This document shows positions 7,707 to 18,058 of a stretch of DNA of 64,000 nt, piece by piece (positions within the stretch are counted from its first letter, which is position 1; the number at the start of each line of letters is the position of its first letter). A program made the translations under genes and the position numbers. The DNA comes from Pyropia haitanensis. Taxonomy: Eukaryota; Rhodophyta; Bangiophyceae; Bangiales; Bangiaceae. The notes below the pieces were generated by a model that was given only the letters and a program-made list of their open reading frames with translations, was not told the origin of the DNA and made no database searches. The stretch lies in assembly GCA_008729055.1 (NCBI GenBank), contig SDUX01000008.1:5109756-5173755 (forward strand), in the 5' to 3' direction.

Positions 7707-9926
7707 ATGGCGGACGGGGCACAAGCGGGGAGCGCCTCCCCTCCCGCCACCCCCGCGGCGGTGGGGGGAGGCGCCGCCCACGATGCCGCCGCCGCCGCCC
7801 CCGCGTCGGCGGCGGCGGCCGCCGACGGGGGCGACGCGAGCAGCCGCAGCCGCGGCCCCAGCACCGGCGGCGGTGATGGTGGCGGTGGCGGCGGCAGCGG
7901 CGGCGGCGGCGGCGGCGGTGGCCCTGGCCTTCGCCTGACCTTTGCCGTCCACTACGAGTCGGCGTACGGGGAGCGGGTGTGGGTGGCGGGCTCCCCCCCC
8001 GGCCTCGGCGCGTGGGCGTGGAGGACGGCGGCGCTCAAGCTGCGCTGGTCGCCCGGCCACGTCTGGCGCGGCGCCCTGACCGTCGACCCGTCGGCGCTGC
8101 CCGTCGACGAGGACGGGCGGCGGCGGCTCGAGTACAAGTACCTGGTCGCGCCCGACGGCGGGGACCGCGGCGCCAAGGCGGTATTTGAGGAAGGGGGGAA
8201 CCGCGTGCTGCTCGTTCCGCCGGGCGTAGGGGATGCGTCGCCGCCAGACGGCACCGCGCCGCCCGCCGCGCACGTGCACGACACGTGGGGTGCGGTACGG
8301 GGGGCCGTGCCCGTCGTGCCGGGGGGTGGTGGCGGCGGCGTGCCGGGGGGGGGCGAGGGGGGAGCCAGTGGTGGCGGCGGTAGTGGTGGCGGCGTCGGCA
8401 CCGACCAGGCCGCGCCCGGCATTCACCCGCCCGCGTCTGACTGGTCGGTGGCGGCCGGGGAGGAGGCCGCCGACGGCGTTGTCGAGTTTTTCATCCACTA
8501 CGAGACGGACTATGGGAGCAACGTGTGCGTCGCGGGGGGGCTCCCCGAGCTGGGCGCCTGGGACGCGGCCGCCGCGCCCGCGCTGACGACCGTCCCCGGC
8601 TACCCGTCCGCGTGGCGGCTGCGCCTACCGCTGCAGCGGCGGCCGCCATCGGACCGCGGCGGCGGCGGCGGTGACGCGGCAAGGGGGGGCGGGCGGCGGA
8701 CGCCCAACGGGGGAGAGTCTGACAGCGAGTCGCCGCCACCGCCACCTACGGCGCTCGACGTGGCGGCGGCGAGCCACGGTCTCGCGTTTGAGTACAAGTA
8801 CTTTTTGCGGCGGCCAGACGGGTCGCGGGTGTGGGAGGGGGGGGCCAACCGCCTGGCGGCCCTGTGGCCGGACGACGCCAATGGCGGGGGGGCGGCGGCG
8901 GCTGCGGGGACGGCGCCGACGGGCATGCCCGCCGCCACACCATTGGGCGGCGACGGCGCGACGGCGACGACGGCGTCGGCGACGGGGACGCCCAACGGGG
9001 GGCCCGCGGCGGACGCTGCGGGCGCCGCCACCACCACAGCCGCTGCCGCCGCCACCCCCCGTACGCAGGTGCTGGTGCTGAACGACCGGTGGGAGCGGGT
9101 GCGCTTTGAGTTTAGCATCTTCTTCCCGACGCGCCAGGATGAGACAATGCACATCACCGGGGACCCTCTTGAGATTGGGGGCTGGTTCCGCCCCGGCCCG
9201 ACGCGGCTGGCGCTCGGCCGCCGGCAACGGCTCGAGACGGACGTGGACGGCCAAAAGTGGGAGCTCGCCGTGTACGTGCCGGTGGACACGCCACCGTTTA
9301 GTTACCGTTACATCATCATCAACGACTCGACGGGGCAGGCGCTGTGGGAGCGGGAGCCCAACCGGCGGGGCGAGTTTGATGCCCATGCCGCGGCGGTCAA
9401 CTCGGTGCGCCGTTTTGTGGACGTGAACTTTGTCGGCGGCATGGCGTTTGACTTTGTACCCGACGACCTTTTCATCGGCCCCTACCCGCAGACTGCCGAC
9501 GATGTCAAGGCGCTCGCCGCGGCGGGCGCGACCGCCGTCTTCAACGTGCAGACGGACGAGGACTTTGCGCACCGGGGGGTGCAGTGGCGGGAGCTCCTCG
9601 CCGCGTACGCCGATGCGGGCGTCACCGTCGTGCGGTACCCGATCGCCGACTTTGACCGCGCGTCGCTGCGGGCGCGCCTGCACGGCGCCGCGCGGGAGAT
9701 TGACGCGCTCGTCTCGGCGGGCCACAAGGTTTACATCCACTGCACGGCAGGGATGGGCCGCGCGCCCGCGTCGGCGGTCGCTTACCTGTGCATGGTCCGG
9801 GGGTGGGACCTCGACGAGGCCGTTGCTCACGTCAAAAAGCACCGGCCGGTGGCGGTGCCCAATGTGCCAGTCCTCCGTGACGCCCTCAAGGAGCCGTTTG
9901 TGCCGCGCGTGCCGCCGCCGACGTGA
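7707..9926 (+). CDS. Laforin-type glucan phosphatase with three CBM20 starch-binding domains
   Basis: The product is 739 residues and intronless. It likely removes phosphate from storage starch (floridean starch in red algae), allowing amylases to degrade it. Start ATG 7707 has a strong context (gtccATGGcg) and precedes a low-complexity leader. Upstream in-frame sequence is poly-Pro and Ala, typical of UTR here. CBM20-1 spans residues about 75-175 (VWVAGSPPGLGAW; LEYKYLV), CBM20-2 about 257-390 (VCVAGGLPELGAW; FEYKYFL) and CBM20-3 about 465-575 (ITGDPLEIGGW; FSYRYII). A dual-specificity phosphatase domain covers about 578-739, with acid-loop Asp648 and the P-loop H678-C-T-A-G-M-G-R685 followed by APA. 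That P-loop form is shared with the plant glucan phosphatases SEX4 and LSF2. N-terminal CBM20 before the phosphatase is the laforin order, whereas SEX4 has its CBM48 after it. A long Gly/Asn linker separates CBM2 and CBM3. No clear transit peptide is seen, consistent with cytosolic starch. Confidence 0.93.
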   Translation: MADGAQAGSASPPATPAAVGGGAAHDAAAAAPASAAAAADGGDASSRSRGPSTGGGDGGGGGGSGGGGGGGGPGLRLTFAVHYESAYGERVWVAGSPPGLGAWAWRTAALKLRWSPGHVWRGALTVDPSALPVDEDGRRRLEYKYLVAPDGGDRGAKAVFEEGGNRVLLVPPGVGDASPPDGTAPPAAHVHDTWGAVRGAVPVVPGGGGGGVPGGGEGGASGGGGSGGGVGTDQAAPGIHPPASDWSVAAGEEAADGVVEFFIHYETDYGSNVCVAGGLPELGAWDAAAAPALTTVPGYPSAWRLRLPLQRRPPSDRGGGGGDAARGGGRRTPNGGESDSESPPPPPTALDVAAASHGLAFEYKYFLRRPDGSRVWEGGANRLAALWPDDANGGGAAAAAGTAPTGMPAATPLGGDGATATTASATGTPNGGPAADAAGAATTTAAAAATPRTQVLVLNDRWERVRFEFSIFFPTRQDETMHITGDPLEIGGWFRPGPTRLALGRRQRLETDVDGQKWELAVYVPVDTPPFSYRYIIINDSTGQALWEREPNRRGEFDAHAAAVNSVRRFVDVNFVGGMAFDFVPDDLFIGPYPQTADDVKALAAAGATAVFNVQTDEDFAHRGVQWRELLAAYADAGVTVVRYPIADFDRASLRARLHGAAREIDALVSAGHKVYIHCTAGMGRAPASAVAYLCMVRGWDLDEAVAHVKKHRPVAVPNVPVLRDALKEPFVPRVPPPT

Positions 9927-10525
9927 GGAGGGGGTGCTGTGGTAGGGGGGGGTGCTGTGGTAGGGGGGGTGCTGGGGAGAGCGAGGGCGAAGGGGGTAAG
10001 AGGGGAGGGATGTCGGGGAATCGGGGAACGGGGGTGTGGGTGGGAGAGAGGACGCGAGTGGCACACGGGCCGCCTACCCACAGGCTGGACGATGGGTAGG
10101 GAGGGTTGCGGCCGCCCTGGACAGGGGGGATAGGGCGGGGCGGGCCGGCCAGCGCGGTGCCATCCCGCGTTTGGTGCGGCCGCCCCAGGCCCCCACCGTG
10201 GCACGGGCGGCTGCGGTATGGCGCGGTCGGCGTGGCCGGCACCCGCTCCTGCTGCCGCGGCCGCCTCGTTGTCGTGTTTGACCGGCGGCGCTCCTCGCTG
10301 ACGGTGTCTCGCCGCTCTTTGTTTCACCAGTGAAAAAGAAGAACTGACAGTGCACTGTCACTAGCATGGGCGGTGCGGACAAGACAGCCGTCTCATAAGG
10401 TCGCCACCGTATCCAATGCCGGGTGTGTCTGCCAGAGGGAACCCCCTCCTCTCCCTTCGAGTCGTCATTCCCTTGCGTCCTCAGTCCGCAACCCCTTAAC
10501 CCCCCCCCCCTCCCCCCTCCACATG
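9927..10525. other. Convergent intergenic region between glucan phosphatase and ARM gene
   Basis: Both neighbours end here, so this is shared 3' flank. It starts with a near-duplicate GTGCTGTGGTAGGGGG at about 9935 and 9952. It holds two adjacent palindromic elements (10322-10335 and 10345-10360) and a C-rich stretch just beyond the ARM gene stop. No gene is seen. Confidence 0.6.
10322..10360. repeat. Two adjacent palindromes, one a perfect 16-mer
   Basis: TTTCAC-CA-GTGAAA (10322-10335) is followed nine bases later by TGACAGTGCACTGTCA (10345-10360), a perfect 16-bp palindrome. They sit midway between two convergent genes. They may be 3'-end or terminator-like structures, or a dimeric protein site (inference). 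Confidence 0.7.
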
Positions 10526-13500
10526 TTAGAGAATGAAGCCTTCGTGCGCGTGGCTGCCAGGCGCGGGCGCGCTCTGTGCCGCCGCCCCCGCCGGGGCCTC
10601 CCCCGACCGCGACCGCGGGGTAGAGGAGCCCGTCGAGCCACGAGACGCGTCGCTCCGCCGCGCGCCCGGCCCCGTGGCGGCAGCGGCAGCGGCGGCGGCA
10701 GCCGCGGCGGGGGTCTCACGGGGGCGCGTCAGTCGGCGGAGGAGGGGCCTCGCACCGCCGCCGCCGGTGAGGGCTGTCGTCATCAGCCGCCGCGAACGTC
10801 GCAAGCTACCCCCGCGGGCCGCAGCGCCGCCGTCAGGGCCGCTGCCCGAGGAAGCAGTGGAGGCGTCAGAGGGGCGCTTTGTGGGGTGGGCCGCGCCGGC
10901 GGCGGCGGCGCCGGTCACGGGCTGTGGCGCAACACCACCTCGGGCGGCGCCCGGGGATCCTCCTCTGGCGGCCCCTGGAGATCCGCTGGCCGCCACTCCG
11001 CTGACCACCCCCGGCGACGTAGGGGCGGCGGGGGGCAGCACGGGCAGCACCAGCGGCGCCAGTGGCGGGATGCCAGCAGCGGGTCCGCGTTGACGGCCCC
11101 CACGCCCTCCCCCGCCGGCGACGCCGCCACCCCCTTCGCTCCCCCCCCGCGGGGTAAAGGGCGGCCCCGACAGGGAACGGATCAGGTCCCCCGCTTGGGC
11201 CACCACAGCCGGCGAGTCGTGGTGCAACCGGGCAGCGGCGGCGGCCATGGTGGCCAACGGCGTCGCACGAAGCGCCCGGCAGATGGCGTCATTGGCTGCC
11301 AGATTGACCAGCAGCGCCAGCCCATGCTCGGCCACCCCCGCATCGGTCGAGTGGCTGGACAGCGCGGCGCGCGCCGCCTCAACGCCGCCTCCCATGACCA
11401 CCAACCGCCGGTTGTAGTCGACGGCGTCTGCCAGGTTGCGGAGCAGCCGCGCACAGTCGGCCTGGGTATCCGCGTCGCCAGGCGCCGACCGCATGACGGT
11501 GAGGACGGCGGTGATGCCACCGGCACGTCCAACGGCCGCTTTGTTGAGGTTGGAGTCAAACGTGGCGTTGCTGAGCGCCTTGAGTGCTGCCTCTGCCGAG
11601 TACCCCCCGTCAACAGCAAAGGTGAGCGCATCGACGAGGGCGGTGATTCCCCCACACGTCGTCAGTGCCTCTCGATGAGCCGAGTAGAACGCCAGAGCCC
11701 GTACGAGGGAACACGCAGAGGCCTGCACAGCGGGTGATTGCGGGTGCCGCCGCATCGCGTCAATAGTAGTAACGAGCGCGCCCGCGTCGGCCAGCGCGGC
11801 CTGGTTGCCCTCGTCACCCGACACCAGCTGGCGCAGCGAGTTGAAGCCGGCCTCTTGAACGCTCACAGAGGTTGGGTCGTTGCGGAGGGTGACGAGGATG
11901 ACATCGAGACCACCAGCCGCGCGGATGCGCGCGCGACCCGCCGTTCCTGACGAGCCCAGGTTCCCCAACGTCCGCAGCCCTTGCGCCACTACAATTTCAT
12001 TGCCTGGGTGCTTCGTCATGGCCGCGACGACCGCGTCTGCGGCGCCCGCGGAGACCATCCGCATCGTGTCTTCCTCTGGTGCGTTGCTCAAGTTACGGAG
12101 TGCCATGGAGCCCCACGCGGCAAGCTCCTCTTCCGAGGGGGAGCCAAACAGAGTGGCCACAAGCGCCTCAACGGCACCGGCATCGAGCGCCCGCCGCTTG
12201 TTTGCGTCGCTCCCATACGCCAGATTCCCAAGGAGCATGGCTGCCTGCGTCTCAACGCGGCGGCAGCCGGCGTGACGGGTAAGCGCGTCGACGAGCACCC
12301 CCGCCCCGCCACAAGCTCCAATCAGCTCCCGCGTTGGCGCGTCGCCCGTCAGACGCCGCAGAGCCGACAGGCCATGCGCCTGGACGCGGGACTCATCGCT
12401 GGTCTGCCGCAGCACGTCCACAAGGAGCGGCACCATGGAATCCCTCGCGTCCTCGCGGCTGCCCGCGCGGCGAGGGGCCAGCTCCCCAATGCGGGAGCGG
12501 ATGGCGTCAAGCGCGCGGACAGCGCGGGCGACCTTCGCGGCGTTCAAGTTGGCAGATGATCGGTCTGCCTCAACAGCCACCTCCGGTACTGCCGCTGCCG
12601 GTGTTGTCTCTTCAACTTCAGCCACCGGTGAAAGCCGAGGCAGCGTCTGCCGCGAGGAGGGCACAGCGGCCTCCTCGGGAGACTCGAGGCCGGGCACGCC
12701 GCGGCGAGCACGGCCAATGCTGGCAATCGCCGCCCCCTCCCGACTGCGGCTCGCGCTCGGCGTAGGCACAGACCTCCGGCTGCGAACTTGGTGACCATAC
12801 GAGTTGCGGCTGAAGGTCTCGGTCTCAGGGCCATCGTCTGCATCCTCGTCGTACGGGTTGTGCCGAACCGACCCGCTGCTTGCTGGCGCAGCTGTCCGGC
12901 GGCCGAAGGAGAGCAAGGGGTGCATGCTGGGGGGCTCCACATCGAGCGCGTCCTTCTCGTCGGGGTCTTCTCCATCGATCGACGGCACGTCCAACGACGA
13001 CTCGAACATCATCGCCGCCTTGCCAGACGCCGGCACAAGCGGCCAGTTCGCCGCGTGTGAAGCAGGTGGTACGGCCTCGTCTTCGTCCTCATCGCCGTCT
13101 CGACCGACACCGGACGATGAGGCAACTGGTGTCAACGTCCGCATTGAGCGTACATGCGCAAGCGTTGGAGCATACCCGTTCATCCGGTTGGGTTCTCCCG
13201 TCGTTGGCGGGTTTCCTGACGCTCTGTAGCCCGACGCCGGCGTGGACGACTCGGTCGACGCCGAAGAGCTTCGGCGGCCAGCAAAGAAAGCATCGGCGCC
13301 GGCGACGCAAATACCACCAGCAGCCGGGCTGGAGGTCCCATCCCTCCCTGTCAAGGGCGGGTTCTTCCCAGTGGTTGCGTCGCCCCCCTTGTAGGTCACT
13401 TCCACGTCGGGCAAGAGGCAGCTGCTGCCGCGGGTGTTCATCTCCTTGAAAGTGGTGGGGGATGTCAGGTCAGGAAAGCCGCCCTCACGGTCCGCCGTAC

Positions 13501-15906
13501 CACTCGCCACCGCCTCGGCGTCCCCGCCTAGGCTCTTCAGGAGGGATTCGGTAGCCCCCCTCGACTCCTCCGATGCTGACCGCACCAGCCGCGGCGGCTG
13601 CGGCCACGGCTGCGGCCCGCCTTCGTCCTTTGCCTCGGACGTCTCGGGCGTCGACGCCGCCGCTGCGGCGGCCGCCGCGGCGGAGGCGGCGGCCGCAGCC
13701 GCCGCCGCCGCGCCGGGCGGCTGCTGTTGCCCCATCGTCGCAAGGATCTTCTCCCTTGGACTCCGCCGCCGTAGCGCGTTCCCGCCGCCCAGGTCAGCTG
13801 CATCAAGGCCAAAGGGGGACGCGGGAATCTGGAGAGCCGTTGCCGACGGGAACCCCCGCTTGCCACCGCGGGCGCTCAGGCGATTCAGGGCAAACGCGGG
13901 GACGACCTCAACGCTGTCTGGCTCAGTGTTGGTGCTTGCCACGCTGACGCCGCCGCCGCCGACACTGCCGCCAACGCTGCCGCCGACGCTGCCGCCAACA
14001 CTGCCGACTCCAACGCCGCCTGAAGGACCGCGGAGACGGCCAGAGGTGCCACGGAGGTCAGCCGGTTGAAACGTGCTGCGAGCGACCACCCCGACGCGGC
14101 GGTCACGAAGGACTTCCTCATCCACAGTGGCTGCCAGCGGGGGTTTGGCGCCAAACGTAGCCATCGGCCCCGCCGCCGCCGATGGCGGACGTGCACCGCT
14201 AACAGTCTTGACGGCCGCCCCGTGGGGGACGGCCGGGCCGCCCCCCGTCTCGCCCGCTACCGCTGTGACTGATCTCGAACCAGCGTCAGCACCCTCGCGT
14301 TCCTCTGGTGGCATAGGCCACGCCTGCGGAGACGATGGCTGTCCCTTGGCTGCCAAATCGGCGGGCGGCGATGCCATCTGTTGCGGCGGCTCTGCCGGGA
14401 ACCAGCCCGACGCAGGGGGACTCCCCCCGGCCCCATCCTCGGCCTGCCCCAGGGCGGGAGTCGGTGATGGTAGCGGTGAAGCAACGGCCTCGACAAAGGG
14501 GGCCTCGAGGAGTGTTGGGGGGGTGACCGCCACGGCATCAGCGCCAGTAGAGGGGCGCCCTCCCCCTCCCCCGCCCCCTCCCCCTCCCCCTCCTCCCGCC
14601 GACGTGGCGCCCCACGCGCCTCGACCGTCGTCCGCTTCACGCCACCCCGGCGGCGCCATCAGCAAATGATGGTGGTGGTGGTGGTGATGTTCATGCCGGT
14701 GCTCGTGCTGCGCACCCGCCGCGCCCGATGTACGACCGGTGCCGTCCCGCAAGTGCGACCGCCGCGCCGTCTCCTCCGCTTCTTCCACAGACGACGCGTC
14801 CAGGATGTGCGCAAGCGCCATCGGGTCGGTCCCGTATGGCGGCGGGTGCGGGGCGTGCCGGCCAAGCCCGTGGGCTCGCCGATGGCCGTCAGGGGCAGTG
14901 GCAGCGGCGGTGGCGGCGGCGGAGGCGGTGCCCCGCTGTTGTCGCATCCCGTACAGCGCGTCGGCAGAGCTGTCCGGCGAGTCGGTCGGCCCGTCACCGT
15001 CCCCGTCTTCTGCCGACCGGGATAGCCACGGCGCGTTGCCTTCCCCCCACTCATCGTACGCCCCAGGGGCGTCGCCATCATGCGCATCAACCGGGTAGCC
15101 GCCTGCGTCCCACTTGCCGCCCGGCCGGCCGGCATCGTCTGACAGGTTCGCGGCGAGCAGCAAGGCGGCGGCAGAGCTGAGGTCGTCCCCCCCATACCCG
15201 CCATCCCCCTTGGCGCCACCCGTGGCGGTGGCACCCACCCCGCCCGCACCCGTCCCTCCCCCCGCTCGGGCGTCGGCGTAGCCGCGAGGTGCCCTCCCCC
15301 CAACGCGGTCGAGGCTAACGACGCCCATGCCGAGGCCACCCCTCGCGACCCCCCCCCCCCCCCCGACGCGGGCATCACGCTGTAGTGGTGGTGGTGGTGG
15401 TGGAAGTGGTGGTGCTCGTGGCGCTCCCTCGCTACGGGCGGCCGCGCCGCACGCGCCGCCGACCTGCCGGTTGACAGCTGCGCCGACGAGCGCCGCGGCG
15501 CGGTGCCGCCGCCGGCCGACGAGAAGCTGGACGGCGGCAGCGGCGACGGCGGTCGCGACGGGGGCACCCGCCCCGTCGCGCGGCGGTCGGGGGTGCCGCC
15601 GACGCGCGGGGGGCCGTCTCCTCGCCCGTCCCCCCTCCTCCCCCCAGTCGAGGCGGTGGCGGGGCTCCCCTCTCGTCCGTCCCCGCCTCGCCTGTGGCCC
15701 TTGGCCGCGGGAGCGTGGGCACGTGGCGACGCGGCCGCCGGCGCGACGCCCCCGTCGCCCTTCCGCCTGCCCCCCTCAACCGTCACTCGGACTCTGCCGC
15801 CGCCGCCGCCGCCGCCGCTAGTGGCCGGCGTCGCCGACGTTCCAGCCGCCGCCGTCGCCGCAGCGGTGGCGTCCAGCGCCGCCATGCGCTCCCGCACCGA
15901 CTGCAT
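10526..15906 (-). CDS. Large armadillo-repeat protein with His-rich, disordered N-terminal half
   Basis: One continuous frame of 1600 residues runs from ATG at 15328 to a stop at 10526. A better start is probably the ATG at 15906 (MQSVRERMAALDATAA), whose frame joins the first after a one-base change at the C16 run 15349-15364. The total would then be about 1790 residues. The N-terminal 900 residues are low complexity and include two His clusters, HEHHHFHHHHHHY (about 15400) and HEHRHEHHHHHHHH (about 14680), and an SVGG repeat coded at about 13965-14006. Between about 12540 and 11165 (residues about 930-1390 counted from 15328) there are roughly ten ARM repeats with the usual pattern (ETQAAMLLGNLAYGSDANK; AWGSMALRNLSN; AEHGLALLVNLAANDA). 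ARM arrays are protein-binding solenoids. The C-terminus is Ser/Arg-rich, ending SHAHEGFIL. The partner and role are unknown, and no F-box, U-box or kinase domain is visible. Confidence 0.82.
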
Positions 15907-16092
15907 ACCGATGCGAGGGGCGGCGGGCGGGGGGGGGGGGAGAGGGGTGCGCGGCGCACCCGCGCCACCTGCTCGCTCCCGGACCCGCGTGGACGGCGCG
16001 GGGCGCGCGCGACCGACGCCACGCGGCCCCCGGCCGCTGCCGTCGCTCCACGACTCTTCCCGGGTCGGTGTGGCTCCACCGCTCGCGGCGGA

Positions 16093-16210
16093 AACGGGCG
16101 GCGGCAGCGGCAGCGGCAGCGGCTGCCGCAGCCGCAGCGACAGAGGCAGCGGCTGCGGCAGCGGAAGCGGCAGAGGCAGCGGAAGCGCCAGCGGCAGCGG
16201 CAGCGGTGAA
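16093..16210. repeat. Imperfect (GGCAGC)n hexanucleotide array
   Basis: About 118 bp of alternating GGCAGC, GGAAGC and GAGGCAGC units lie about 190 bp upstream of the proposed ARM gene start. The same repeat type opens the window (1-66), where it encodes Gly-Ser-Asp. Confidence 0.75.
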
Positions 16211-17614
16211 GGTGGAGGCAGCAGCGGCCGCAGCGGTCAGAAGAGCGGGTGAGGGAGGGTGCTGCCGTGTCGCGCGACGTGTTTCCCCAGTGGGTGGCCG
16301 CGGTGCGTGTGCGGCGCAGGGTGGGTGGGTGGAGCGCGGCGGCTTGGTGGTGGTAGTGGTGGAGGTGGTGGTGCCCAGCAGTGCCGCCCACCGCGTGTCG
16401 GAGGGTGTGCGCGTGGGCAGCGGCGGTGGAGCCGGAGGACCCCAGCCGCGCACGTACGCGAGACGGCCAAGACGAGGCGGGGGAGGGCGGGGGAGCAGCG
16501 GGGGGGGGGGGGAAAGGGGATGGGGTGCAGCCGCGTCTGCCGGTGCCAAGGCGGAAGACGCGGGCGCGACGTGGGCGGCCACTCTTGGGAGAGTGAGCGG
16601 CGGCGGCGGCGGCGTGCGCCGGCGGCCGGCGTCGTGCGCACCGGCCGAGGCGTGCACGCCACAGCAGTGGCGCGGGTGCGAGGATGCCGAGCCGGTGGGG
16701 GGAGGGGGGGGGTGCGCGGTGGCGGAGGCGCAGCGCCGTGGGCGCCGAGTTGGGTCGGCTGGGTGGGTGGCGTGGTAAGCAAACGCGACGCCGCACTGAC
16801 TGGCGCGGCCGCCTGCGCGCGCGCGCAGGTCCCTCAAAGCGGCGTGCGCCGGCGGGAGCGGGAGCGTTGGAGGGCGCGTGGCACTTAGCCGCCGCCGAGA
16901 CAGTCTTGTCGTCTGCACGGCTGTAGCGAATGTGGGGGTGCTGGTGCGGGCGAGGGGAAGAAAGGAATGAAGAGGCGGCGAAGGAGCGGGGGAGGGGGGG
17001 GGGGGGGGGAGGTCACACTCCCAGCGAGGGGCGCGGGGGGGGGGGGGGCGCCGCGCGTGGCGACCGCCGCCGGCGGCGGTTCCGTCCCCCCCCCCCCTGC
17101 GCGGCCACGGACGGGGGGCGCGCGCCCCCCCAGGCGAGACACTGCGGCGGCCGCGGGCGGCGAGCTGGTGGCGTCTCGAGGGTGGGCGGGCAGCGCCGGC
17201 CAGCCGGCCGGCCGCCAGCCCGGCAGGCGGGCGGGCGGGGGAGGTTGGAAGGGGGGGGGGGGGTGGGGCGGGAGCGCGGGAAGGGATACCCGCTGGTCAG
17301 CTGACACCCAGGATGGGTTGACGGCAGCGGGGGGCACGACGGGGGGCGCCGCCGGCCGGCGGGGCCGCGCCGTGCCGGCCTCGCACAGCCCCGCGGGGGC
17401 GGCTGGCCCTGGTCTGGGTGGCCGGCGGGGGCGGGGGACACCGCCGTCGGCGAGGCGCAGCGTCGGGGGCACGCCGCCGCCACGGGTGGCTGCCCGTTGG
17501 GCGGGGGCCGCTGGCGCTGCGCGAGCCAGCGAGGTGATCTGGGCGCGGTGCCGACGGGGCGGGCAACGAGGGGGGTGGAAACAGAAACGGCACGGCACGC
17601 TTCCGGCCACGCCT

Positions 17615-17850
17615 CGGCACGCTATTGTATGGCTCGTCAACGGGTATGCTTACAGCACACATCGGCCAGATCCAAGGTACAATATCCACTGGATCTACCA
17701 TGTTCGTGCAACTATTTCAAATCCACTCCAGTCATGACATCATCCAATTTCCATGTCCGTATCGGATCACGACTTGGCCACGTATCTTTCCAAGTGGTTT
17801 CAAGTGTACTACAATTGTGTTGCCCATTGCGGATCACGGAGACGCCGAAG
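17615..17850. other. AT-richer island upstream of lysyl-tRNA synthetase
   Basis: This 235-bp block has few G/C runs and ordinary mixed sequence (for example GGTACAATATCCACTGG at 17670). It contrasts sharply with the more than 70% GC on both sides. It lies about 200-440 bp upstream of the start at 18059. It could be the core regulatory region of that gene or an inserted fragment. No coding signal is convincing. Confidence 0.4.
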
Positions 17851-18058
17851 GTCACGGGGGAGTCTGGCGCGACTGCGCCGCCCAACCTCCGACCTGCCGG
17901 GACGTCGGCCACGCCAGAGCTCCCTCTGGACCAGCACCCAGACAACGTCTTGCCACTGCGGTGGGGCTGTAGGGTCTCTGGGCGCCGTCGACGGCAGTGT
18001 TTTGGCCACATTCTTGCCCAGCTTCCCTGTCCCCCCCGTTCACGCCACCCCTCCCGCC

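Larger units (their letters stand above)
15907..18058. other. Divergent intergenic region between ARM gene and lysyl-tRNA synthetase
   Basis: Both genes start from this 2.15-kb interval, so it holds two promoters. 15907-17580 is extremely G rich with long low-complexity open frames on both strands that I do not accept as genes. It contains a GGCAGC-type hexanucleotide array (about 16093-16210), C- and G-runs and poly-G near 16990-17050. From about 17600 to 17850 the composition shifts abruptly to much lower GC. Confidence 0.5.
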
